A stretch of 64,000 bases of DNA from an uncultured Lachnospiraceae bacterium (GCA_947625775.1 CANQPM010000010.1:85222-149221); one strand, 5' to 3'; shown: positions 1-8,889, numbered from the stretch's first letter. Notes: generated by a model from the sequence alone, not told the origin. A program made the numbers and translations.

Positions 1-1709
1 TCGAATCATATTTTGAAAAATATTACGGCGTAAAGTATGAGGATACATATCACAATCCCATACGGACAGGCATGTTTCCCGATCCTTCCATAATAAGGGT
101 TGGCAATGATTTTTATATGGCAAACTCGTCATTTATATTTTTCCCGTGTATTCCGATTTCGCACTCTACAGATTTGATTCACTGGGAAATTATCGGCCAC
201 GCAGTCACCAATCCCGAATGGGCTAAAATTGATGATTTGGAGGGCGGGCGCGGTTACTGGGCGCCTGACATATCATACAAAAACGGCAGATTTTACGTGA
301 CCGCCACATACAGGCTAAACGACACAGGCTCTGTAATCCGCAGGCAGATTGTCGTATCGTCTGACAAGCCCGAAGGACCTTATTCCGAGCCGTTTTATAT
401 TGAGGAAGACGGCATTGATCCGTCGCTTTTCCATGACGATGACGGGCGCTCGTATATGCTTTTAAACCGCGGCGCACGGATTTTAGAAGTTGATTTGGAG
501 AAAGGCAGGCAGATTTCTCCCGCCACTCTACTGTTTTACGGCGACCAGAAACGCGCGCCTGAAGGACCTCATCTGCTGAAAAAAGACGGCTGGTACTATC
601 TGTTTGAGGCTGAGGGCGGTACAGGCGAGGGGCATAGAATAACGGTATCGCGCTCGCGGACTCTTATGGGCGTGTATAAGCCCTGTCCGTATAATCCGAT
701 TATGCGCCAGTGGCTGCCAGACGCTCCAATACAGCGGTGCGGACATGGAAAGCCCGTGATGACGCCCGACGGCGACTGGTATATGGTATATTTGTGCGGG
801 CGTATGATTAATGGAAAATACAGTATGCTTGGACGCGAGACGGCGCTTGATCCTATCACATGGACCGCTGACGGGTGGCCTATAGTGAATAATCTCCAAG
901 GTCCAAGCTGCCAGCAGATAAAACCGCGAATCAAGACAGCTGCGGGAAATAATGCATGTACCCGCAAAAATGACACTAATGTCGGTTTTGGCGCTGATGC
1001 TTTGTCATACGAGTTTATGGTACCGCACGCTCTTTCTGAAAATGACACCAATGTCGGTTTTGGCACTGATACATTATCCTGCGAGTTTATGACACCCCGC
1101 ACTCCCACCGTAAATGGCATAAATGTCGAAAACGGCATACTCACAATAGCTGGGAGTCGTGAAGATTTAAACTCTATGCACGCTAAAAACATAGTGGTGC
1201 GCAGGCAGACAGCATTTAAGTTTAATGTGTCCGTAGTCATGGACTTTTCGCCGCTTCTTGAAGGGCAAGACGCTGGAATAATTATGTATTATGACGAGAA
1301 TACGTATCTCAAATTCGGGCTTTTCAGACGTGGCGGAAGGTATATGCTCTCTGCTTTTGAAAAAATTGATGCTGACGAGCATACTGCATTGTCCGAGGAC
1401 ATAACGGAGAAAATTATGACACAGTTGTCACAAAATAAGCCATATATCGTATTAAAATCCAATGTTGAATATTTAAAAAGAAGTTTCGTGTATGCATTTG
1501 CAGACAGTATCAATGCATCAGACAGCCGCATTGACTTGACAGATAAGACTAAAATCATAGGCGATATAGACAATGTATATTATCTGTGTGATGAAGCGAT
1601 TAAGAAAGGCAAGCGTTTCACAGGCGCTATGGTCGGCGTATATGCGTATGCGGGTGAAAAGCCTGTTGAAATCCGCTTTGGCAGTTTTGATTATACTGCA
1701 AATTTGTAA
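1..1709 (+). CDS. Glycoside hydrolase family 43 (beta-xylosidase / arabinofuranosidase type), 5' end outside window
   Basis: The enzyme would release xylose or arabinose from hemicellulose or pectin side chains. The frame is open from the first bases of the window, before the ATG at 72, and reads NPIRTGMFPDPS, the usual GH43 N-terminal motif, so the true start lies upstream. The three catalytic acids are visible: Asp in FPDPS (codon at 81), Asp in GIDPS (417) and Glu in EGPH (561). The beta-propeller runs to about 930. The remainder looks like the concanavalin-like C-terminal domain of beta-xylosidases, entered through a duplicated 24-residue segment (969-1112). Whether a signal peptide exists cannot be seen. 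The exact substrate is not settled. With the GH28 and PL1 genes nearby, a role in pectin or arabinan/xylan breakdown is inferred. Confidence 0.9.
   Translation, partial: ESYFEKYYGVKYEDTYHNPIRTGMFPDPSIIRVGNDFYMANSSFIFFPCIPISHSTDLIHWEIIGHAVTNPEWAKIDDLEGGRGYWAPDISYKNGRFYVTATYRLNDTGSVIRRQIVVSSDKPEGPYSEPFYIEEDGIDPSLFHDDDGRSYMLLNRGARILEVDLEKGRQISPATLLFYGDQKRAPEGPHLLKKDGWYYLFEAEGGTGEGHRITVSRSRTLMGVYKPCPYNPIMRQWLPDAPIQRCGHGKPVMTPDGDWYMVYLCGRMINGKYSMLGRETALDPITWTADGWPIVNNLQGPSCQQIKPRIKTAAGNNACTRKNDTNVGFGADALSYEFMVPHALSENDTNVGFGTDTLSCEFMTPRTPTVNGINVENGILTIAGSREDLNSMHAKNIVVRRQTAFKFNVSVVMDFSPLLEGQDAGIIMYYDENTYLKFGLFRRGGRYMLSAFEKIDADEHTALSEDITEKIMTQLSQNKPYIVLKSNVEYLKRSFVYAFADSINASDSRIDLTDKTKIIGDIDNVYYLCDEAIKKGKRFTGAMVGVYAYAGEKPVEIRFGSFDYTANL
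969..1112 (+). repeat. Two in-frame 72-bp tandem copies inside the GH43 gene
   Basis: Copy 1 (969-1040) and copy 2 (1041-1112) each encode 24 residues beginning NDTNVGFG and containing LSYEFM or LSCEFM. They lie at the junction of the catalytic propeller and the C-terminal domain. The first 17 residues are nearly identical and the last seven have diverged, so this is an older duplication. It lengthens the linker without breaking the frame. Confidence 0.9.
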
Positions 1710-1858
1710 TCATCATTATATTAAAAATCATGCAGCCGCATTACATACCGCCCATTTGAATTTGCCAAAACACATAAAATCCTATATTTTCTGACTGTAT
1801 GAAAATTTTAAGAAAGGATTCCTTGCGGCAGCCCCTCTTTTCTCCTGCATACAATTTA

Positions 1859-2089
1859 TGTAATTGCGAAATGTGTTTTTAACTGTCCGAATTTAGGCAA
1901 TATATAAAAATCACGGGGCTGTCGCAGCAAGAGCCATGCATACAAGATATGGTATTATACCTGAATTAAATAATACTATATCTTGCGTTTATGTCCCTTA
2001 GTGCGACAGCCCCGCTCCGCGAGATGCCGCTTATTTTATATATTTTGCCTAAATTCTATGTTGCCAAATAGAGTTTTGCAAATGCCTAT
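1859..2089. repeat. MITE-like palindromic element, copy 1, with a nested hairpin
   Basis: This fills most of the 447-bp gap between the converging GH43 and bactofilin genes. About 50 bp at each end form an imperfect inverted repeat: the left end contains GTCCGAATTTAGGCAA and the right end TTTTGCCTAAATTCTATGTT. The same ends recur at 19650-19790 and 25313-25432, so this is a dispersed family. Unlike the other copies, the centre holds an extra stem with perfect 13-bp arms (CGGGGCTGTCGCA, 1914-1926, and its complement at 2002-2014). Inside that is a second AT-rich stem (about 1949-1985). There is no coding capacity. Mobilisation by a transposase elsewhere in the genome is inferred. The rest of the gap shows nothing else. 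Confidence 0.75.
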
Positions 2090-2156
2090 GCATACAATTT
2101 TATCACTTCTGGCAATTATCCATGCATCAAATAATCTGCCTTATAGTCCTCTGTGC

Positions 2157-2573
2157 CTAATCCTCATCATATGTACTCTCGCCATACGAATTTCCATTCC
2201 CAATACCTTTATCTCCGTTAGTCATAGTACATCTTCCGTCAAAGCAGGCTCCCTCGTCTATCACAAGCGCCTTCGCCTCAATATTTCCTGCCAGTACGCC
2301 TGATGAAAGGATTTCAATTTTTCCATATGCAGATATATTTCCCTCTACTCTGCCCGATATCAACACATTCTGCGCATTGATATCCCCCTTAATCAACCCG
2401 CTCTCGCCGATAACAAGCTGTGCCTTGCACTCGCAATTTCCATTAACCGTACCGTCTATACGAATCGACTCAGGCGCTGAAATATTTCCGTCAAAAACCA
2501 CATCTTTTCCTATAAGCGTACTTATCTTTGCCTTAGAATCATCAGTATAACTTAATTCCTTATTTCTCCTCAT
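2157..2573 (-). CDS. Bactofilin (polymer-forming cytoskeletal protein)
   Basis: Bactofilins assemble without nucleotide into membrane-associated filaments that recruit cell-wall enzymes. The protein shows the family's right-handed beta-helix pattern (residues about 20-120): short hydrophobic repeats with G.I, such as FDGNISAPESIRIDGTVNG and VLISGRVEGNISAYGKIEI. The chosen ATG (2573) follows GAGGAAGGG at normal spacing; the ATG 27 nt upstream would place that Shine-Dalgarno inside the gene. The length (138 residues) is typical. The M23-like gene lies just upstream (stop at 2659, gap 85 bp) and is co-oriented, so the two are probably one operon. The acidic tail (ESTYDED) is outside the helix. 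Confidence 0.9.
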   Translation of the reverse strand: MRRNKELSYTDDSKAKISTLIGKDVVFDGNISAPESIRIDGTVNGNCECKAQLVIGESGLIKGDINAQNVLISGRVEGNISAYGKIEILSSGVLAGNIEAKALVIDEGACFDGRCTMTNGDKGIGNGNSYGESTYDED

Positions 2574-2658
2574 TTTCCCTTCCTCACTTCCACGCCGCAT
2601 TTATAAACCTTCTACATATTCAGCCATAACTCACAAAAAACGCCGCCCTATGCGTTTT

Positions 2659-3372
2659 TTAACCTTTTGCCTCAATCACATTGAGCGGATCTATCGGATT
2701 TCCTTCATAAGAAATCTGATAATATAACTGTATATTATCCGCCGATGCCTCAAACAATTTATCGCCCACTTCAACCTGCGCGCCCTCGGCGATATTCAAG
2801 GCGACATTCTGCGCGCACATATATCGCGTGCTGTAATCCTTTTTATGCTCAATCTCAATTATAATCGGGTACGTCTCGTCAGATGTTATCTCAACAACCA
2901 TGCCGCTGCCCGCCGCAACAATGCTGCCGCCCTTATCCACATCAATCAGGATATACGGCATATCTTCTGCGTATGAGGCAAGCAGCGTAGTCCTGCCTAC
3001 CACGGGAAAACGCCTTGGAATGTCTGAATCCGTCTCCTCCTCTGCCTCGACTGCGCTTTCCGTAAAGAGTTCGTTTTCAGCAATAAGAGTAGCATTTTCA
3101 GCCCTCAGCGCCTGATTTTCCTCCTCCAGACGCCTTACAAGCTCATGCTGTTCTGCAAGCTGCAGGTTTACGCTTTCCTGCGCGCTATTGCTTGAATACA
3201 GCCTGTACGCTATAACGCACGCTGCTCCGACAGCCGCAATCACAAGTATTCCGAAAACCGCAGCCGCCCTCAGCGCAAACTGTGAAATATTAAATTGTCT
3301 GCCGCTACCGCCTATGTCCGAAATCATCAGTATATGAAATGTCTTCTTGTGTTTATGCTCCTTACGTTTCAT
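2659..3372 (-). CDS. Membrane-anchored M23 (LytM-like) protein lacking zinc ligands
   Basis: The order is a short basic cytosolic N-terminus, one membrane helix (about residues 37-58), a coiled coil (about 65-105, LEEENQALRAENATLIAENE) and a C-terminal beta domain with the M23 fold pattern (GSIVAAGSGMVVEI...GAQVEVGDKLFEA...LYYQI). Active M23 enzymes have HxxxD, an HxxxYxHL segment and HxHFE-type zinc ligands. Here the last motif reads QLYYQI and the first has no His, so it is predicted to be non-catalytic, like EnvC- or SpoIIQ-type scaffolds. The start at 3372 follows GGAGGG; a TTG 30 nt upstream is less likely. It precedes the bactofilin gene, a pairing known from other bacteria where bactofilins work with M23 proteins. 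A scaffold or regulator of wall synthesis is inferred. Confidence 0.85.
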   Translation of the reverse strand: MKRKEHKHKKTFHILMISDIGGSGRQFNISQFALRAAAVFGILVIAAVGAACVIAYRLYSSNSAQESVNLQLAEQHELVRRLEEENQALRAENATLIAENELFTESAVEAEEETDSDIPRRFPVVGRTTLLASYAEDMPYILIDVDKGGSIVAAGSGMVVEITSDETYPIIIEIEHKKDYSTRYMCAQNVALNIAEGAQVEVGDKLFEASADNIQLYYQISYEGNPIDPLNVIEAKG

Positions 3373-3420
3373 ATCACTATCCCTCCGCGCAGCCTTAGAC
3401 AACTCAAAAGCAAAAATACA

Positions 3421-4974
3421 TTATCTGACAAACGTGCCTATCCCATCGCTTATGACCTCGTCGCCGTTCTGTCCTGAAACAGTAACATTTTTCAGTTCAA
3501 GGGTTTCTATATTTTTGGCGAAAATGCCCGTATTTGTCTGCTTGTCAACACCGTCCATCATTGCAGGCACGCCCGCTGTCGGATTTTCCGCAAATGAAAA
3601 TGACGCATTTTCAAAGGTAACATGGTGTATCTTCTGCTCGGGAAGCCCGTACATATATGACGCTGCCGCGTGGCAGTTTGTCGCCTTTAAATTCTTGAAA
3701 AGGAAATCCCCAAGGTACGGCGTCCTCTCGTCAACAGGGTGAAACTCCTTTGACTGCACATAATCCGAATGTCCGTCCGCGTCGCAGAAATAAAATGAAT
3801 TTATTACTACAGGCGTCATTACGTGATCCATAATGATGTTTTCAAATTTTATGCCTGTGACTATAGCGTCCTTGCCGCGCCCGCGCCGCGTCTTGATGCG
3901 AAGTCCGCGGTCCGTGTGCAGAAACAGACAGTTTTCGACATTGAGGTTTTTCACGCCGCCCGCCATCTCGCTGCCGATGGTGATTGAGCCGTGCCCGTCG
4001 CGCATGCAGCACTGTCTGATGGTGAGATTTTCCGACGGGGTTTTGTATTTTGAGCCCATATAAATTTTGCCTGACTTGATGGCTATGCAGTCATCTCCCA
4101 CTGAAAAATATACGCCGATAATGTCAACATTTTTGCAAGACTCGGGATCTAAGCCGTCGGTATTAGGTGAATCCTTAGGTCCAAGCACTGAAATATTGAT
4201 AAATTTCAAATCCTCCGAAAAATACGGGTGTATGTTCCATGACGGGCTGTTCTGCACCGTGATGCCGTGCAGGACAATATTTCTGCAGTGATTGAGGAAA
4301 ATCATTCTCGGACGCCATGCAATGCGCTTAACCTTTGGATTGTCCCACCAGTTCTCGCGGCTGGCGCTGCCGTCGATCACTCCCTGTCCTGTGATGACTA
4401 CATTTTCAACATTTATTCCCGTGATAATTCCAGCGAACATATCAAGGGGATCACCCTCCCATGTGCCAAGCAAATATTCCTTTTCCTTATCAACGCACTC
4501 GATTCTGCCAGGCAGGATAGGGAACTTATTTCTGTCCGTAAATGCCGAAAGCTTGGCGTCCTTTCCTATTTCAAGCACCAAATCACTTTTCAGGAATAAA
4601 GGATAAATCTTGTACACGCCTGCGGGGATATATACTCTGCCGCCTTTGGGGCAGGCATTGATGGCGCACTGTATGAACATGGTATCGTCTGTCTCGCCAT
4701 CTCCCTTAGCGCCAAAATCCCTGACATTCAGCGTGACGTATTCGTCATTTGTAGTCACCTTGAATGTGTCTGTCTCATCATTTCCGCATTTAATTTTCAC
4801 ATCATATGTAGTTGACGGCTCTAAATCGAATACTGTGGTGACATTTCTGTCGCTCTTTTCCGCAAGTCTGCCGTTTACATAAATCTCGTGCTCTGTTTCA
4901 GAAGAAAAATATCCGTTGTCCTTAATCTCAACAACAAAGCTTGTTGATGTTTTGTAGATGACCTCGTAATTCAT
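3421..4974 (-). CDS. Polygalacturonase, glycoside hydrolase family 28
   Basis: It hydrolyses alpha-1,4-galacturonide bonds of pectin or oligogalacturonides. Residues 1 to about 80 form a fibronectin-III-like domain as in exo-acting GH28 enzymes; the beta-helix follows from NVRDFGAKGDG. Catalytic motifs are in order: NTDG (about residue 270), GDDC (about 293), GHGS (about 326) and RIKT (about 358). No signal peptide is visible, which suggests a cytosolic enzyme acting on imported oligosaccharides. The ATG at 4974 follows GGAGG with 7-nt spacing. The gene is divergent from the MATE exporter. The 517-residue length and FnIII start favour an exo-polygalacturonase, but the end product cannot be read from sequence. 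Confidence 0.92.
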   Translation of the reverse strand: MNYEVIYKTSTSFVVEIKDNGYFSSETEHEIYVNGRLAEKSDRNVTTVFDLEPSTTYDVKIKCGNDETDTFKVTTNDEYVTLNVRDFGAKGDGETDDTMFIQCAINACPKGGRVYIPAGVYKIYPLFLKSDLVLEIGKDAKLSAFTDRNKFPILPGRIECVDKEKEYLLGTWEGDPLDMFAGIITGINVENVVITGQGVIDGSASRENWWDNPKVKRIAWRPRMIFLNHCRNIVLHGITVQNSPSWNIHPYFSEDLKFINISVLGPKDSPNTDGLDPESCKNVDIIGVYFSVGDDCIAIKSGKIYMGSKYKTPSENLTIRQCCMRDGHGSITIGSEMAGGVKNLNVENCLFLHTDRGLRIKTRRGRGKDAIVTGIKFENIIMDHVMTPVVINSFYFCDADGHSDYVQSKEFHPVDERTPYLGDFLFKNLKATNCHAAASYMYGLPEQKIHHVTFENASFSFAENPTAGVPAMMDGVDKQTNTGIFAKNIETLELKNVTVSGQNGDEVISDGIGTFVR

Positions 4975-5345
4975 TGAAAATCCTCCGTTCCGCAATGATT
5001 TGGAAATTGCTAATGCTTTTTATCACGGGGAACTTTCGCCCCCTATGTTTTAGGATAGCACATTTGAGCGGAAATATCTACTAAAAATTGCAAACGCCTA
5101 CATTTTTTTGAAATATTATTGTAATATATTATTAATATGTGCCGCAAAAAATGCAAAAAAACAAATATTTCAGTAGATAATTTACTGCCAATGTTGTATT
5201 ATGATAATGTATGTATTTGCGAGTTTCCATTATACGCCTTTAAAATGTGAATAATTGCAGTCTTTTTGCACAGGAGTGTACAATTATTGACGTATTAAGT
5301 TTCGCATATTTATATTGAGCCGCTAAAGCGGCATGGGGGATTAAT
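4975..5345. promoter_or_regulatory. Divergent intergenic region with promoter for the MATE gene
   Basis: The 371-bp gap separates GH28 (minus) and MATE (plus). For the plus strand a sigma-A-like pair is visible: TTGACG at 5287-5292 and TATATT at 5311-5316 with an 18-bp spacer. An inverted repeat, AATAATTG (5250-5257) and CAATTATT (5281-5288), overlaps the -35 box and could be an operator. A small stem, GCCGCTAAAGCGGC, lies just before the MATE Shine-Dalgarno. No convincing promoter was found for GH28; the central AT-rich stretch shows nothing else. Confidence 0.5.
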
Positions 5346-6731
5346 ATGAACATTCTTAAAAAAGAAGTAAACCGCGATTTGATTTTGAGCGGAAATATGC
5401 TTAGGGCGATTATGTCCATCGCCATTCCCGTGGTTATAAATTCATTTTTACAGACTATGTACAACCTGACCGATACCTTCTGGCTTGGCAAAATCGGCAC
5501 TGAACAGCTTGCCGCCATCAATCTAGTGACGCCTGTGCAGAATATAATCCTGAACTTCGGCACAGGAATCACTGTCGCGGGCTCCGTGCTTATCGCCCAG
5601 TACATAGGTGCAAGAGACGATGATAACGCAAGGAGCATGGCTAATCAAATTTTTGCGTGCGCGATGATTTTCGCTTTTGCCTGCGCCGCCATATGCTTTG
5701 TGGCTACACCTGGGATTGTGCGGTGGCTTGGCGCGGACGGCGCTACATATGGCTACGGCAAGATTTATCTGCAGATTGTAGTGCTTGATATGCCGCTTTT
5801 ATATACGATAAATATTTACAGCGCGATTAATCAGGCGCAGGGTGATACCGTGCGGCCTATGCTATTGAATTTCCTCGGAATTATTATAAATATGATACTT
5901 GATCCGCTGCTGATGATTGTATTTGACTTAAATATCATGGGCGCGGCGCTTGCCACTCTGCTCGCAAAAGCGCCGTCTGCGGTTATCGCGTTTTATTCGC
6001 TGACACGCACGGACAGGCTGATACATCTTGATTTAAGGCATCTTAGATTTCAAAAAGACAAAATGCTGTCAATACTGCGTGTCGGGCTGCCTACGGCTAT
6101 CGGCGGCTCTACCATGCAGCTTGGCTTTCTGCTTATGAGCAAGAATGTCTATGTGTACGGCACTCAGGCTATGGCGGCTTACGGCATCGGCAACAAGGTG
6201 AACAGCCTTATCACCCTGCCTTCAAACGGCGTAGGCTCTGCTGTCGCTACTATCGTGGGGCAGAATGTCGGCGCTAACCAGTATGAACGCGCCGACAGCG
6301 GGTATAAAATTTCACGGAATATAAGCATTGCGTTTCTTTTTATCGGCGGAATGATTTTGTCGTATATGCCTATTTCCACTGCTATTGTGGGAATTTTTTC
6401 TGGCGACGCTGAGGTTATCGGCATGGCGGCGGAGTTTTTGAGCATAATGGCGTTCTGGTGCTGGACTAACGGCATTTACAACTCTACTATCGGGCTGTTT
6501 CAGGGTACGGGGCATACAGAGGTCACTATGCTTGTTGACGCGTCAAGGCTGTGGGTTTTCCGATTTTTGACGCTGTGGTTCTGCCAGTCTGTGCTGCATA
6601 TGGGCGTGCAGAGCGTGTGGTACAGTGTAGTTGTAAGCAACGGTATTTCTGCGGTGATTTTGTATGTGCTGTACCGCATGAAAATCTGGAAAAAGCCCGC
6701 GTTTAAAAAATCTGGCAAAAATCCTAAATAA
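5346..6731 (+). CDS. MATE family multidrug/drug-sodium antiporter
   Basis: This is an integral membrane exporter of the MATE superfamily, using H+ or Na+ gradients to expel cationic drugs or metabolites. At 461 residues, with about twelve hydrophobic segments, it has the usual size. Family landmarks are the N-terminal SIAIPVVINSFLQTMYNLTD segment and the second-half copy beginning VGLPTAIGGSTMQLGFLL. The ATG at 5346 follows a GGGGG stretch with 7-nt spacing. It is a lone gene that converges with the GH133 gene, 22 bp away. The substrate cannot be predicted; most Clostridia carry many paralogues. Confidence 0.93.
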   Translation: MNILKKEVNRDLILSGNMLRAIMSIAIPVVINSFLQTMYNLTDTFWLGKIGTEQLAAINLVTPVQNIILNFGTGITVAGSVLIAQYIGARDDDNARSMANQIFACAMIFAFACAAICFVATPGIVRWLGADGATYGYGKIYLQIVVLDMPLLYTINIYSAINQAQGDTVRPMLLNFLGIIINMILDPLLMIVFDLNIMGAALATLLAKAPSAVIAFYSLTRTDRLIHLDLRHLRFQKDKMLSILRVGLPTAIGGSTMQLGFLLMSKNVYVYGTQAMAAYGIGNKVNSLITLPSNGVGSAVATIVGQNVGANQYERADSGYKISRNISIAFLFIGGMILSYMPISTAIVGIFSGDAEVIGMAAEFLSIMAFWCWTNGIYNSTIGLFQGTGHTEVTMLVDASRLWVFRFLTLWFCQSVLHMGVQSVWYSVVVSNGISAVILYVLYRMKIWKKPAFKKSGKNPK

Positions 6732-6753
6732 TAGACAGCTCCATTACCAGTTT

Positions 6754-8889
6754 TTATATTTTGCAAGTCATCTCAAAGTCATACACTGCGCGTAAAAGCT
6801 CGCATACGCTCCACGCCTGCGCATAGCACCCTCGCGATATTGTGGGCTTGCCGCCGTCGTATATTTCCGCAATCTGGGCGACACAACCTTCTTTGAGCCA
6901 AGGCTTTAGTTTTTCCAAACCTTCCTTTACTTCTGACATGATTGTCACTTTTTTGTCCTCAGAGTCGCACCCATTGGCAAATCTTATCGCCGCCCTGTAA
7001 TACGCGCCAAGCGGATATGCCCATACTGTGCCTTGGTGATATGCCCTGTCGCGCTCCTGCATACTGCCAATGTATATTTCATGGAAATTTTTGTCGCGTT
7101 TTGAGAGCGTGCGAAGTCCAATCTCAGTGTACAGCTCGTCTTTTACTTTTTTTAGTACAAGCTCGCATTTTTCTATGGGCAGCATTGTGAAGGGCATTGA
7201 CAGCGCCCATATCTGGTTGCAGCGTATCTGGTTTTCCTCATCATTTCCCGAAAGCACGTCTTTTAGGCACTGCTCGTCTTCATTCCAGAATTTTTCCGTA
7301 AATGAGGCTTTTACTTTCTGGGCAAGGTCTTTATATCTGCTGTCGCCTGTAAAATTTTCCATAATCATAAGGGCATTGTACCAGTAGGCGTTTATCTCGA
7401 CTGGCTTTCCGTGGCGTGGCGTGGGGAGGAAATCGCCTACACGCACATCCATCCATGTAAGCTGTTCAAGTCCTCCGCCCGCGCTGATAAGCCCGTCCGT
7501 GTCCATTTTTATGTGGAAATCCGTGCCGTTTTGGTAGCTTTGCATTATCTGCTCCATCACGGTCAAAAACTCCCGTGCAAATGCTGTGTCGTTTGAAAAG
7601 CTTATATATTCATACACGGCATTTATGAATAGCAGCGGCGCATCCGCGGAATTATACATCGGCTCGATGCCGCCCTCGGGGAAAAGATTTGGCAGAAGTC
7701 CGTTTTTCACATATTTGGCAAATGTGCGCAGAATGCTTTTGCACTCGTCAAACCGCCCTGTCACCATTGTCGCTCCAGCAAGCGCAATCATGGTATCTCT
7801 GCCCCAGTCCTCAAAAAACGGATAGCCCGCTATTATGCTTTTGCCGTTTGTTGACGCGCGCTCCACTACATACGCGTCCGCGCTGAGCGCAAGCTGCCTG
7901 CCTAAGTCTGATTTAAGCGGGGCTTTGTTTATCAGGCTTGTTTTGTAATCAGATTCCTTATCCGCAAGTTTCTTATATGCGTCTGCGCCGCACCCGTATG
8001 GCTTATTGCTGAAAATAATTGTGAGTGAATTGTCCGCAGCATTTTCAAAGCTTTTCACTATCTGCGGATTGATGTATGCGCTTCCATAACATTCGCGACC
8101 GTCACGCTCGTCCTGTGAAAAATACATCTCGCCGAAAAGCTGTCCCTGTCTGTCTGCTGATAAGGCTTCTATACCTGCGTCTGTGGAAATATATAGCGAG
8201 TAGCCGTCGTGCGTTATTTTGTGACACTTGTGTCGTTTTTCGCCGACTGTATTTGAATTTACTATTGTGGTATTTTCAATTGCAGCATGACTGACATTTT
8301 CAGTCCCACTAAAGTCTTTGTGGCATTCATCTTTAGCATTTTCAATATTATAAGGCTCTGAAACGTATTTCCCACTGACATTAAAGCTTTCTTTCTTTGG
8401 CGTAAGCCTGATAAGCGGCGTAACTTCAAGTTTTACGTTTTTCAAGGCGTCAAAATTTGAAGCTTTATTTGAGGCTTCAACAGTGTATTTTACAGCCACT
8501 GTATTTTCCCCATGCGGCATTACAAGGGTTTTGTAAAGCGTTATGTCTTCTATCTGGTATTTCCATACGGGCGCAGATTTATCAAAATCATCATAAATAA
8601 ACTCGCGCAAATATTTAAACCCCTCATAGTCGCCGCCTGACTTCATTCGCTGTGACATAAGCGTGTATTTTCTGCCGTTTACTGTGAGCTCCTCCAAGAC
8701 ATTAGTCACTAAATGCCATCTGACATTCGGTGCTTTGCGCGCAGCCATCAAAAGCGCCTCGTCGCCCCTTGCCGCCGCGCCTATTACAGAAAGGCTGCAA
8801 TACCCGCCGAGCCCGTTTGCAAGCAGGAAACAATCCTTTTCCCCCTGCTCTATTGTTGTCCAGTCGCTGCTGTTAAATGTAAAACGCAT
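6754..8889 (-). CDS. Amylo-alpha-1,6-glucosidase (glycogen debranching enzyme type, GH133)
   Basis: Predicted to remove alpha-1,6 branches from glycogen or maltodextrin. The N-terminal domain opens with TTIEQGEKDCFLLANGLGGY, typical of archaeal/bacterial debranching enzymes. The C-terminal (alpha/alpha)6 barrel holds the hallmark EDWGRDTMIAL and LPNLFPEGG motifs (about residues 360-420) and ends with the GCYAQAWSV motif. The start is placed at the MRFTFNSSDW Met (8889); upstream residues (FCIIIIFNHSG) do not belong to the family. There is an unusual polar insertion of about 50 residues near 8225-8375 (Asn/Thr/Glu-rich, with KDECHK). It is cytosolic. It is monocistronic in this window, convergent with MATE, and divergent from the gene at 9134. 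Confidence 0.9.
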   Translation of the reverse strand: MRFTFNSSDWTTIEQGEKDCFLLANGLGGYCSLSVIGAAARGDEALLMAARKAPNVRWHLVTNVLEELTVNGRKYTLMSQRMKSGGDYEGFKYLREFIYDDFDKSAPVWKYQIEDITLYKTLVMPHGENTVAVKYTVEASNKASNFDALKNVKLEVTPLIRLTPKKESFNVSGKYVSEPYNIENAKDECHKDFSGTENVSHAAIENTTIVNSNTVGEKRHKCHKITHDGYSLYISTDAGIEALSADRQGQLFGEMYFSQDERDGRECYGSAYINPQIVKSFENAADNSLTIIFSNKPYGCGADAYKKLADKESDYKTSLINKAPLKSDLGRQLALSADAYVVERASTNGKSIIAGYPFFEDWGRDTMIALAGATMVTGRFDECKSILRTFAKYVKNGLLPNLFPEGGIEPMYNSADAPLLFINAVYEYISFSNDTAFAREFLTVMEQIMQSYQNGTDFHIKMDTDGLISAGGGLEQLTWMDVRVGDFLPTPRHGKPVEINAYWYNALMIMENFTGDSRYKDLAQKVKASFTEKFWNEDEQCLKDVLSGNDEENQIRCNQIWALSMPFTMLPIEKCELVLKKVKDELYTEIGLRTLSKRDKNFHEIYIGSMQERDRAYHQGTVWAYPLGAYYRAAIRFANGCDSEDKKVTIMSEVKEGLEKLKPWLKEGCVAQIAEIYDGGKPTISRGCYAQAWSVCELLRAVYDFEMTCKI

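Noticed and set aside
596..1240. Minus-strand open frame of 214 codons under the GH43 gene
   Set aside because: Antisense shadow of a strongly supported GH43 gene with no family signal and no ribosome-binding site.
5080..5130. Possible MITE end (GCAAACGCCTACATTTTTTTGA) before the GH28 gene
   Set aside because: It resembles the right end of copy 3 over about 20 bp only, with no partner end; too weak to call a copy.
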